Positions 25,077-33,362 of a stretch of 64,000 bases of DNA are shown piece after piece. The notes under the pieces were generated by a model, which ran no database searches, was not told the origin of the DNA, and saw only the letters and a list, made by a program, of their open reading frames with translations. Each line of letters begins with the position of its first letter. Positions within the stretch are counted from its first letter, which is position 1. Origin of the DNA: JAHRAW01 sp965249835 (GTDB lineage Bacteria; Pseudomonadota; Gammaproteobacteria; Arenicellales; Poriferihabitantaceae); the NCBI GenBank assembly GCA_965249835.1, contig CBDFMY010000003.1, positions 558,001 through 622,000 of the forward strand, read 5' to 3'. The translations under genes were made by a program, and so were the position numbers.

Positions 25077-26948
25077 ATGACCAAACCCGACAACCAATTT
25101 GATGCAAACGCATTTTTGCGTACGGTATCGGCGCAGCCGGGGGTTTATATTTTCACCGACCGAAATGATAAAACCTTGTATGTCGGCAAAGCCGCCAATC
25201 TGAAAAATCGTCTGGCGAGTTATTTTCGCGCGTCCGGTTTGAGCGCGAAGACGCGCTTGATGGTGTCGAAAATTCACCGCGCCGAAATACAGCAGACGCG
25301 CACCGAGAGCGAGGCGTTGTTGCTGGAAAATAATCTGATCAAGGACAAACGTCCGCGCTACAACATCTCGTTGCGCGATGACAAAAGTTTTCCCTACATT
25401 CGCTTGAGCGAAGGCGATGAGTTTCCGCGATTTTCTTTTTATCGGGGTCGTCGCGTGCGCCCGCATCAATATTACGGACCCTATCCCAACGCCACCGCGG
25501 TGCGCGAAATGTTAGTGCAGATACACAAAATATTTCGCCTGCGACAATGCAACAACGCTTTTTTTCGCAACCGCTCGCGGCCGTGCTTGCAGTATCAAAT
25601 CAAACGATGCAGTGCGCCGTGCGTCGGGCGCATCGCACGCGATGATTATCTCGATGATGTGCGTCAGGCGCAAGCGATGCTGGGTGGCCGCGACTTCGCT
25701 TTGCTGGATGAACTGGCGAGCAAAATGGAACGCGCCGCCGCGGCGCTTGATTACGAAACCGCGGCGCGTTACCGCGACCGCATCGTGCTGTTGCAACGCG
25801 CCACCGCCAAACAATATGCCTCCAAAGGACGCGCCAACGCCGATGTGGTGACGGTCACGCAGGAATCCGACATCGTGTGTTTTGGCGTGGTGTCGGTGCG
25901 CCACGGACGCAATCTCGGCGCACGTTTTTACCTTCAAAAAAATCCGTTGGGTTGGTCCGCGGCCGAGTTGTTGGCGGCGTTTTTACCGCAACATTATCTC
26001 GGTGCGTTGATGCCCGCCGAGATTCTGCTCGGCGAAAAAATTGACGCACACGAATCGTTGCAACACGCGCTCGCTTCCGCGAACAAAAGCAAGGTTACGA
26101 TCAAACATCGTTGTCGTGCCGAGCGCGCGCGATGGATCGAAATCGCGCGCATCAACACCGCCGACCACTTGCGCGCACATCTTGGCGAACGCAGTCAGAT
26201 GGACGCGCAGTTTGCGGCGATGACCGATTTATTGCGCCTGCCGGAGACGCCGTCCCGGGTGGAATGTTTCGACATCAGCCACACCATGGGCGAGCGCACG
26301 GTCGGGTCGTGCGTGGTGTTTGACCGGCAAGGCGCGGTCAAGTCGGCGTATCGAAAATTTAATGTGGAAGGAATTAACCCCGGCGATGATTACGCGGCGA
26401 TGCAACAGACGCTGGAGCGGCGTTACAAACGAGTGCTGCAGGACGATGGCAAGTTGCCGGATCTAATCATCATAGACGGCGGCAAAGGGCAGTTGCGCAT
26501 TGCCGCGCACATTCTTGAAGAGTTGCAAATCTTGAATTCGGTGGTGTTGCTGGCGGTGTCCAAAGATCGCGCACGACGCCACGGCGGCGAGCAGTTGCAT
26601 TGGTATGGTGTGCATGAAGACGCACGCCATGACGCGCCTCGCGGCACGATACCGCGCGTCATCACGCCCGACAGAACCTCGCCGGCGTTGCTTCTGATAC
26701 AACGCATTCGCGACGAAGCGCATCGCTTTGCCATCACCGGTCATCGCCGTCGCCGCGCCAGGGCGCGCGTCTCGTCTCCGTTGCAATGCATCGAAGGCGT
26801 GGGCGATACGCGTCGCCGCAATTTATTGCGCTACTTCGGTGGCTTGCGTGAAGTAATGCGCGCCGATAGTGAAGACCTGGCAAAAGTCCCCGGCATCAGC
26901 GCGGCACTGGCGCAACGGATTCATCGAGAGTTTCATGAGGATGGGTGA
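25077..26948 (+). CDS. uvrC: excinuclease ABC subunit C
   Basis: A nucleotide excision repair endonuclease, 623 residues from the ATG at 25077. The GIY-YIG domain is PGVYIFTDRNDKTLYVGKAA, the UVR region contains ERAAAALDYETAARYRD, and the RNase-H-like C-terminal nuclease includes VECFDISHTMGERTVGSCVV and LIIIDGGKGQL. A double helix-hairpin-helix ends the protein. A longer in-frame ATG at 25011 lies in palindromic repeat sequence and is not favoured. Downstream synteny to pgsA is broken by an IS481 and repeats. Confidence 0.95.
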   Translation: MTKPDNQFDANAFLRTVSAQPGVYIFTDRNDKTLYVGKAANLKNRLASYFRASGLSAKTRLMVSKIHRAEIQQTRTESEALLLENNLIKDKRPRYNISLRDDKSFPYIRLSEGDEFPRFSFYRGRRVRPHQYYGPYPNATAVREMLVQIHKIFRLRQCNNAFFRNRSRPCLQYQIKRCSAPCVGRIARDDYLDDVRQAQAMLGGRDFALLDELASKMERAAAALDYETAARYRDRIVLLQRATAKQYASKGRANADVVTVTQESDIVCFGVVSVRHGRNLGARFYLQKNPLGWSAAELLAAFLPQHYLGALMPAEILLGEKIDAHESLQHALASANKSKVTIKHRCRAERARWIEIARINTADHLRAHLGERSQMDAQFAAMTDLLRLPETPSRVECFDISHTMGERTVGSCVVFDRQGAVKSAYRKFNVEGINPGDDYAAMQQTLERRYKRVLQDDGKLPDLIIIDGGKGQLRIAAHILEELQILNSVVLLAVSKDRARRHGGEQLHWYGVHEDARHDAPRGTIPRVITPDRTSPALLLIQRIRDEAHRFAITGHRRRRARARVSSPLQCIEGVGDTRRRNLLRYFGGLREVMRADSEDLAKVPGISAALAQRIHREFHEDG

Positions 26949-26959
26949 GGTTGTGGCGG

Positions 26960-27089
26960 GGGGAGTATGGCGAAGTCGGACACTAAAACGGCGTTGCTTT
27001 GGCGTGGCCGGATATTTTCTCTCGGTTACTTTGGCATCTCAACTCGCCTTTGTCCTCTCAATTCACCATTGCCTATCATTTGTCATTGC
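26960..27089. repeat. mosaic repeat B upstream of the IS481 element
   Basis: The segment carries ggacactaaaacggcgttgc, tctctcggttactttggcat and cctatcatttgtcattgc. It matches 10354-10439 almost base for base up to the IS junction. Confidence 0.75.
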
Positions 27090-28144
27090 TGTATAGGCTC
27101 ATTTATTCGCTGACAAAATCGGAAATATCATTGACTAACTGACACACCCAGGAGAATTCCATGAGAGATAACAGCAAAGACAGCACAATTGAAAGAAATT
27201 ATATCCGCAACTGGCAACATTTGTGCGAGGAATACGAGACCGTCAAAGCCGGCAAACACCCTAAATTTCGGTTTGTGATGGCCTTCTATAAGCATCACAA
27301 GACCCATCGACAGGTGTTCTTGAAGTATTATCACCGGTATAAGGCGAGCGGCAACGGGCGTGACCTGCTGCCGCGTTGCCGCGGTCCGAAGTGGCAGGCG
27401 CGGCGCGGTATGACTCTGGTCGAAGAGTTGGTGCTCCGGCAACGCCGGCTGGGCAATAACCGCTACGAGATTTATGCGATATTATTGCCGCAACTGAAAG
27501 ATGGGTGTCCTTCGCCGAGTACCATCTATCGGATCACGCGACGCCACGGCCTGAACCGTCTGAAGCGAAAAATGAAAGAAAACCATCGCAAGATTATCAA
27601 GCAAAAAGCAGGGGAATTGGGGCATATCGACTGCCATCACCTGAGTCGGGATCTATTTCCCGCAGAGGGCAAACGCCACTATCTGGTGGGGCTGGTTGAC
27701 GATTTCACGCGCCTTGCGTGGGCCGAAGTGGTGTCGGACATCACCAGTTTGTCGGTGATGTTCACCAGTTTGCGGATAATCAACTTGCTCAATAGTCGTT
27801 ACCAGGTTCAGTTTGCCGAAATGATGAGTGATAACGGCTCGGAGTTTGCTTCCGAGAAGAACCTGGTGGGGCATCCGTTTGAGCGGATGTTGCAAGAGTT
27901 AGGCATTCGGCATCGCTACACGCGCCTCTATCGACCGCAGACCAATGGCAAGGTGGAGCGGTTTTGGCGGACATTGAATGATGACCTGATAGACGACACG
28001 GTGTTTGAGAGTTTGGATGAGTTCAAGCAGCAACTGGAACTCTACCTTCTCTACTACAACGAGCATCGTCCGCATCAGGGAATCGGTGCTAAAACACCAC
28101 TGGAAATGAGGAAGAAGCTGTCAGCGAAAGAGTGAGCCTACACA
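27090..28144 (+). mobile_element. IS481-family insertion sequence (1.06 kb)
   Basis: The terminal inverted repeats are TGTATAGGCTCATTTATTCG on the left and, as reverse complement of the right end, TGTGTAGGCTCACTCTTTCG. ATTGC flanks both sides (27085-27089 and 28145-28149), consistent with a target duplication. The target lies in mosaic repeat B. It carries one intact transposase with a CCCAGGAGAATTCC ribosome site. A 142-bp remnant of the same element, inserted at the same position of another repeat copy, is at 10440. Confidence 0.9.
27161..28135 (+). CDS. IS481-type DDE transposase
   Basis: A 324-residue transposase. The N-terminal helical DNA-binding domain (LRQRRLGNNRYEIYAILLPQ) is followed by an integrase core: HIDCHHLSRD, VGLVDDFTRLAWAEVV with an Asp, MMSDNGSEFASEKNLVGHPF with the second Asp, and YRPQTNGKVERFWRTLND with the Glu. 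All three acidic residues are present, so it could be active. It fills most of the element and is not frameshifted. Confidence 0.92.
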   Translation: MRDNSKDSTIERNYIRNWQHLCEEYETVKAGKHPKFRFVMAFYKHHKTHRQVFLKYYHRYKASGNGRDLLPRCRGPKWQARRGMTLVEELVLRQRRLGNNRYEIYAILLPQLKDGCPSPSTIYRITRRHGLNRLKRKMKENHRKIIKQKAGELGHIDCHHLSRDLFPAEGKRHYLVGLVDDFTRLAWAEVVSDITSLSVMFTSLRIINLLNSRYQVQFAEMMSDNGSEFASEKNLVGHPFERMLQELGIRHRYTRLYRPQTNGKVERFWRTLNDDLIDDTVFESLDEFKQQLELYLLYYNEHRPHQGIGAKTPLEMRKKLSAKE

Positions 28145-28420
28145 ATTGCCCGGCAATATTATGATTATTGGCCGGGCAATCCAGTTATTAAACCGTTCGG
28201 CGCAGCCGAACTCCTTTTATCGCGGCATCAAAGCGTCTGGATCCCCGCCTGCGGCGAGGATGACGGGTTGGGGAGACAATGGTGAATCGGAAAGCAATGA
28301 CTCCTTTTAAGAGGACAATGGTAAATAATTGTCACGCGTAGCGTGACACTAAAACGGCGTTGCTCCGGCGTAGCCGGACTCTTAATATCTGTCACGCTAC
28401 GCGCAACACAAAAAAGTAAC
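28145..28420. repeat. mosaic repeat B block downstream of the IS481 element
   Basis: This is the continuation of the repeat split by the IS (TTGCCCGGCAATATTATG, GTTCGGCGCAGCCGAAC), then a GTCACGCGTAGCGTGAC palindrome and a CCGGCGTAGCCGGAC hairpin. The remaining 80 bases up to pgsA show no gene. Confidence 0.7.
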
Positions 28421-28502
28421 GGCGGGGGATGTTCTGTCCAGCTGACGGCAAGGGAGCGAGTACGGGTTACATGTATAATCACCCCCTCTGGTTACCTCCC
28501 TC

Positions 28503-29081
28503 ATGATAATCCACATCCCCAACCTGCTGACTTTGTTTCGGGTGGCGTTGATTCCGGTGTTGGTGGTGATGTATTTTTTGCCATTGCCCTACCGCGAGCC
28601 GACCATCGCCGGGATTTTCGCGCTCGCCGCGTTGACCGATTGGCTGGACGGCTTCCTCGCCCGGCGGATGAACGCCGCCTCGGCGCTCGGCGCGTTTCTG
28701 GACCCGGTGGCGGATAAACTGATCGTATCCACCGCGCTGGTGCTTTTGGTCTCGGATACCGGGGTGCTGGATCTCGTGCTGCACCCGATGCCGTTCGCGG
28801 TGGCGGTCGCCATCATCATCGGACGCGAGATCGTGGTCTCGGCGTTGCGCGAATGGATGGCCGAACTCGGCGAGCGCGGCGCGGTGGCGGTCGGTCGGGT
28901 CGGCAAGTTCAAGACCGCGTTGCAGATGGTGTCGATCTGCGCGTTGCTCTATGCCAAGCCGTGGTATGGCATCCCGCTGTTTCGCGCCGGCGAGGTGCTA
29001 TTGTATTTCGCCGCGTTGTTGACCTTATGGTCAATGTATGAATATTTGCGTGCGGCGCGTCCATATTTGCGCGGCGGGTAA
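28503..29081 (+). CDS. pgsA: CDP-diacylglycerol-glycerol-3-phosphate 3-phosphatidyltransferase
   Basis: A 192-residue integral membrane enzyme that makes phosphatidylglycerol phosphate. The CDP-alcohol signature is TDWLDGFLARR followed by GAFLDPVADKL, and five to six hydrophobic helices are visible. It begins IHIPNLLTLFRVALIPVLVV like canonical PgsA. Its place after uvrC and before tRNA-Gly/Cys/Leu copies the gammaproteobacterial order, supporting the assignment over the paralogue at 8341. Confidence 0.93.
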   Translation: MIIHIPNLLTLFRVALIPVLVVMYFLPLPYREPTIAGIFALAALTDWLDGFLARRMNAASALGAFLDPVADKLIVSTALVLLVSDTGVLDLVLHPMPFAVAVAIIIGREIVVSALREWMAELGERGAVAVGRVGKFKTALQMVSICALLYAKPWYGIPLFRAGEVLLYFAALLTLWSMYEYLRAARPYLRGG

Positions 29082-29164
29082 GTGCGGCGCGGTGCTTGAC
29101 ACGCGGGGGTGGTCGGATAGAATTCGCCAACACCGTGTGACAGAGTAAACTGGTTGGCAAGCAA

Positions 29165-29239
29165 GCGGGAATAGCTCAGTGGTAGAGCACAACCTTGCCA
29201 AGGTTGGGGTCGCGAGTTCGAATCTCGTTTCCCGCTCCA
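29165..29239 (+). tRNA. tRNA-Gly (GCC)
   Basis: A 75-nt cloverleaf with acceptor GCGGGAA pairing TTCCCGC, anticodon GCC in CTTGCCAAG, T-loop GTTCGAAT and encoded CCA. It is the first of three tRNAs in the same order as E. coli glyW-cysT-leuZ. Confidence 0.97.
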
Positions 29240-29307
29240 TTCGTATTTTTTGGTTGTAGTTTGTGATGTGCGCTGGTCGCGCTCCCCGGTGATGTGTCCT
29301 GATTATG

Positions 29308-29381
29308 GGCTGAGTGGCAGAGTGGTCATGCAGCGGCCTGCAAAGCCGTGTACCTCGGTTCGACTCCGGGCTCAGCCTCCA
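29308..29381 (+). tRNA. tRNA-Cys (GCA)
   Basis: A 74-nt cloverleaf with acceptor GGCTGAG/CTCAGCC, anticodon GCA in CCTGCAAAG, T-loop GTTCGACT and CCA encoded. It is the second of the trio. Confidence 0.96.
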
Positions 29382-29403
29382 TTGCCCGGTTGACATGTGC
29401 AGT

Positions 29404-29491
29404 GCCCGGATGGCGGAATTTGGTAGACGCAAGGGACTTAAAATCCCTCGATGGAAACATCGTGCCGGTTCAAGTCCGGCTCCGGGCACCA
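29404..29491 (+). tRNA. tRNA-Leu (TAA)
   Basis: An 88-nt class II tRNA with acceptor GCCCGGA/TCCGGGC, anticodon TAA in ACTTAAAAT, a long variable arm (CTCGATGGAAACATCG) and CCA encoded. Confidence 0.95.
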
Positions 29492-29504
29492 TATTTTGTT
29501 GTGG

Positions 29505-29986
29505 CAAAAGGAGTCACGCGTAGCGTGACACTTATTTACCATTGTCCCCCCAACCCGTCATTCTCGCCGGTAGGCGAGGATCTATTATAGTTAGCCACTA
29601 TCATTTCGCGGCTACGCCGCCGGTTTTTAGCGCGTTCTTGCCCATTTTTGTTTTGTTTCGTTGTGGTCGTTGTGCTGTGTAATGTAGTGTCGTGTTGTGG
29701 TCGTTGTGCTGTGTAGTGTCGTGTTGCGTTGCGAATACACCAGGCGGCTAACGCCGCCACTCTGGATCCCCGCCTACCGGCGAGGATGACAAATGATAGG
29801 TAATAGTGATTTGAGGAGACAAAAGCGCGTTGAGATGCCAAAGGCACATTGAGAATAAGGAGTTCGGCTACGCCGAACGGTTTAACAACTGGATTGCCCG
29901 GAACAAGCCGGGCAATGACGAATGATAGGGCAATGGTAAATTGAGGGGACAAAGGCGAGTTGAGATGCCAAAGTAACCGAGAATAA
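29505..29986. repeat. mosaic repeat B block after the tRNA trio
   Basis: This gene-free stretch is made of repeat modules: GTCACGCGTAGCGTGAC, CTCGCCGGTAGGCGAGGATC, GTTCGGCTACGCCGAAC and TGCCCGGAACAAGCCGGGCA. It has an internal TG-rich tandem repeat (29661-29728) and text shared with 14211-14470. Confidence 0.75.
29661..29728. repeat. TG-rich 34-bp tandem repeat, two units
   Basis: The segment TTGTGGTCGTTGTGCTGTGT recurs exactly 34 bases later, with tagtgtcgtg between. The surrounding 90 bases are almost free of A and C, unlike the rest of the window. Confidence 0.7.
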
Positions 29987-30216
29987 GACGAACGCTGATT
30001 CTTTCGTTGTCACGCCCATAGAAGTTTTGCCATTTACTCTATTCTCCCAATCAACTGGCGCGTGGAAACAGGAAGTTTCCCCCGCGCCAAAAAGGGGGGG
30101 GCGGGGGGATTCCCCCCGCAAAGCGCGAGCACGCGCAAGCGAACCTTTGCATATCAGCCACAGGTTACTCGGCGGCGTAAACCGCCGCCGATGCCCTTTG
30201 TACACTACTGCCATTT
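29987..30216 (+). repeat. dispersed repeat C, copy 2
   Basis: Highly similar to 10583-10815 through most of its length, including CTATTCTCCCAATCAACTGG, the G-run hairpin and GGCGGCGTAAACCGCCGCC. The central G/C runs differ in length. It ends about 40 bases before a putative -10 box (TATAAT, 30266-30271) of the following gene. Confidence 0.75.
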
Positions 30217-30299
30217 GCGGCGGAGTTGCGCTAATGACGACGAAAAGACCAGCGCAAAATTGCGTTATAATCCCGCGCAAGACCACCTCGCCACCCCGC

Positions 30300-30863
30300 A
30301 TGCCAACCAAAAATTTCATATCGGCGCAAGAATTGCTGGAGGATTCCTACCGCCTCGGTGCGCTGATCATTGAATGCGGGTTTCGTCCGGATTTCATTGT
30401 CGGGATTTGGCGTGGCGGCGCGCCGGTCGGCATCGCGGTGCAGGAGATGCTGGAATATTTCGGCGTTACCACCGACCATATCAGCGTGCGCACTTCATTG
30501 TATGCGGGCATCAATAAAGCCGACCGACAGGTTCGCGTGCATGGCCTGGGTTATTTGACCAAGAATCTGAACGCCGAGAACGCGTTGTTGATCGTGGATG
30601 ATGTGTATGATTCCGGGCGTAGCATTCAGGCGGTCATTGAGCAACTGGTTGAGACCACGCGGCGCAACACACCTTCGCAAATTAAAGTGGCGACGCCGTG
30701 GTTTAAGCCCGACAATAACCAGACCGACCGCGAGCCGGATTTTTATCTGCATACCACCGACCAGTGGCTGGTTTTTCCCCACGAGGTCCAGGGGGTGAGT
30801 GAGGAGGAAATCGCACACAACAAGCCGGAAATCCACAAAATTATGCAAAGCATTATAAAATAA
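30300..30863 (+). CDS. purine-type phosphoribosyltransferase
   Basis: A 187-residue cytoplasmic phosphoribosyltransferase. The PRPP motif LLIVDDVYDSGRS lies near residues 98-110 and GIWRGGAPVGIAVQEML near 38-54, as in hypoxanthine/xanthine-guanine salvage enzymes; the exact base is not known. The start at 30300 is chosen: earlier in-frame codons fall in repeat C. A TATAATCCCGCGCAAG promoter-like element is about 30 bases upstream. It is not obviously coupled to the corrinoid operon that follows. Confidence 0.8.
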   Translation: MPTKNFISAQELLEDSYRLGALIIECGFRPDFIVGIWRGGAPVGIAVQEMLEYFGVTTDHISVRTSLYAGINKADRQVRVHGLGYLTKNLNAENALLIVDDVYDSGRSIQAVIEQLVETTRRNTPSQIKVATPWFKPDNNQTDREPDFYLHTTDQWLVFPHEVQGVSEEEIAHNKPEIHKIMQSIIK

Positions 30864-30913
30864 TCGTATATTCCGGTTTCCGGTGCGGTGGCATCCTGTC
30901 GTGGCCCTGTCAG

Positions 30914-31032
30914 ATAAGGGTTGCCGCCATTGCATTCGGGACCGTATTAGGGGGTAAAATCGCGCCTTTGAATTTGTATGCCCGCCGGGGGGGCGAGCCA
31001 GGCGATTTCACCGTCGGCACGGCAACCCTTAT
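30914..31032. other. long-range inverted repeat in the corrinoid operon leader
   Basis: ATAAGGGTTGCCG at 30914-30926 is perfectly complementary to CGGCAACCCTTAT at 31020-31032, with about 93 bases between. The enclosed part has a TAAAAT -10-like box (30955-30960) and smaller inverted repeats around GCCCGCCGGGGGGGC and AATCGC/GCGATT. It ends 38 bases before the corrinoid protein ATG. It could be a leader RNA or an operator. Confidence 0.5.
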
Positions 31033-31070
31033 ACCCATTTACCCATTCACCAAGTTAGCGGAGTTTTGCA

Positions 31071-31781
<711 letters not shown>

Positions 31782-31862
31782 TTTGGCTGCCATTTTCATT
31801 TGGCCATTAGGCAAGGCAACGCGACCACGCGCAACACTGCACACGGAAAACGGCAAGCGAGA

Positions 31863-32540
31863 ATGATAATGCCATCCCCATCCCTCAACAACGACCGCGT
31901 GTTAGTCATCGCCTGCGGGGCGCTGGCGCATGAGTTGGTGCGCGTGAAGGAACTCAATCGCTGGGACTTTATGGACATCCAGTGTTTGCCGGCAAGTTTG
32001 CATAATTATCCGAAAGAAATCGTGCCGGCGGTGCGCCGGAAAATCACTGAGAACCGCGCCGCGTATCGAAAAATATTCATCGGCTATGCCGATTGCGGCA
32101 CCGGCGGTTTGCTGGATGCGTTGTTGCGCGAGGAGGACGTTGAGCGGTTGCCCGGCGCGCATTGCTATTCGTTTTTCGCCGGTGAGGAGAAATTCAATGC
32201 GCTCGCCGAAGCCGAGATCGGCACTTTTTACCTGACGGATTATCTGGCGAAGAATTTCGACCGTCTGATTGTGGAAGGATTTGGCATGGATAGATTTCCC
32301 GAACTCAAGGAAATGTATTTCAGCCACTACAAAAAATTGGTGTATCTGGCGCAGTTGGATGATGCACAAATCGATGAAAAAGCCGAGCAAGCCGCGGCTT
32401 ATTTAAATTTGGAATATCAACGTATCCACACCGGCGATGCGCCTTTTGAAGCGGTATTGCAGCAGTCGATGGGCCGTTTGGTTGATGTCAAAGTGGACGC
32501 GCCATGTGCGCCATGTAGCGGTTCACTTCGGCAGAACTGA
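31863..32540 (+). CDS. DUF1638-domain protein
   Basis: A 225-residue protein. RVLVIACGALAHELVRVKEL, GYADCGTGGLLDALL and GFGMDRFPELKEM are DUF1638 blocks. Several conserved Cys/His suggest metal or corrinoid handling, but the function is unknown. DUF1638 genes commonly sit beside corrinoid methyltransferases of methylated amines. The start at 31863 (GATAATGCC context) removes an upstream extension that lies in spacer. It is 81 bases after the corrinoid gene. Confidence 0.82.
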   Translation: MIMPSPSLNNDRVLVIACGALAHELVRVKELNRWDFMDIQCLPASLHNYPKEIVPAVRRKITENRAAYRKIFIGYADCGTGGLLDALLREEDVERLPGAHCYSFFAGEEKFNALAEAEIGTFYLTDYLAKNFDRLIVEGFGMDRFPELKEMYFSHYKKLVYLAQLDDAQIDEKAEQAAAYLNLEYQRIHTGDAPFEAVLQQSMGRLVDVKVDAPCAPCSGSLRQN

Positions 32541-32565
32541 AAGAGAACGAGCGCGAGGAAATACC

Positions 32566-32880
32566 GTGGCAAAATTAATCACAGTTCTGTGGCGCGATAT
32601 TCCGGCGCAGGTCATCGCCAAACAACGGCGCGACAGCGTAAAGGTAAAACTTTCCGAGCGCTTTGCCGATGCCATCGACCGCGCCGCCATGCGCGCCGGC
32701 AAAGGCAGTTCGGATGCGTATCTGGCCGACTGGCGGCGCAATACCGTGTCGTGCGGTGCCGACCTTAAAGCCGAAGCCACCGAAGCGGCCGCCAAACTGG
32801 AAAGCGAATACGATGCCGAGCGTCTGCTGGCGTTGATTCGCAACAAAGGCGATGAGCCGGACAAACCCACCACAGCGTAA
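32566..32880 (+). CDS. PF13769-type small protein ('virulence factor' family)
   Basis: A 104-residue protein starting at GTG (GCGAGGA just upstream). MAKLITVLWRDIPAQVIAKQ and LSERFADAIDRAAMRAG match a small family labelled virulence factor, PF13769, with no shown activity. Its repeated presence near methylenetetrahydrofolate reductase suggests a role in one-carbon metabolism rather than virulence. The adjacent gene starts eight bases after its stop. Confidence 0.75.
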   Translation: MAKLITVLWRDIPAQVIAKQRRDSVKVKLSERFADAIDRAAMRAGKGSSDAYLADWRRNTVSCGADLKAEATEAAAKLESEYDAERLLALIRNKGDEPDKPTTA

Positions 32881-32888
32881 CCGCAACT

Positions 32889-33362
32889 ATGCGCGCCATG
32901 AGAAAATGGTCGGTGCGCCATTCCCGCAAACTGGAATGGTTTTATCGACGCTTTGAAAAAGGGGTAATTGCGTTGCATCCGCTGTGGCGGATGATTGGTT
33001 ATCAGCGCCTCGACAAACCGATCGCGTTCATCGAAAAACAAATCAAGGGATGGCTGTTTGATTGCCGAATGTGCGGGAGTTGTGCGCTCAGTTCCACCGG
33101 CATGTCGTGCCCGATGAATTGCCCCAAGCAAATGCGCAACGGACCCTGCGGCGGCGTGCGCGCCAATGGCAACTGCGAGGTGAAGCCGGACATGCCGTGC
33201 GTGTGGGTGGCGGCCTGGCAGGGCAGCCGCGCCATGCGCCACGGCGACCAGATCAACCATGTGCAAACGCCGTTGGACTGGAGCATGGCCGACACTTCGG
33301 CGTGGTTGCGCGAGGCGAGGCGTGCGCACGAAATGGAACCCCAGTTGAAAGCGCGGTCATGA
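32889..33362 (+). CDS. methylenetetrahydrofolate reductase C-terminal Fe-S protein (MetV-like)
   Basis: A 157-residue cysteine-rich protein. The segment CRMCGSCALSSTGMSCPMNC followed by GPCGGVRANGNCEV matches the MTHFR C-terminal domain (PF12225) known from MetV, the iron-sulfur partner of MetF in acetogens. At least eight cysteines could hold one or two clusters. It is translated just ahead of MetF with a four-base ATGA overlap, which supports complex formation. Confidence 0.85.
   Translation: MRAMRKWSVRHSRKLEWFYRRFEKGVIALHPLWRMIGYQRLDKPIAFIEKQIKGWLFDCRMCGSCALSSTGMSCPMNCPKQMRNGPCGGVRANGNCEVKPDMPCVWVAAWQGSRAMRHGDQINHVQTPLDWSMADTSAWLREARRAHEMEPQLKARS

Noticed and set aside
29505..30299. Prophage attachment near the tRNA cluster
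   Set aside because: No integrase or phage gene and no direct repeat of a tRNA 3' end was seen.
30864..31070. Cobalamin riboswitch ahead of the corrinoid gene
   Set aside because: No recognisable B12 box or other known aptamer core could be found; left only as an inverted-repeat observation.
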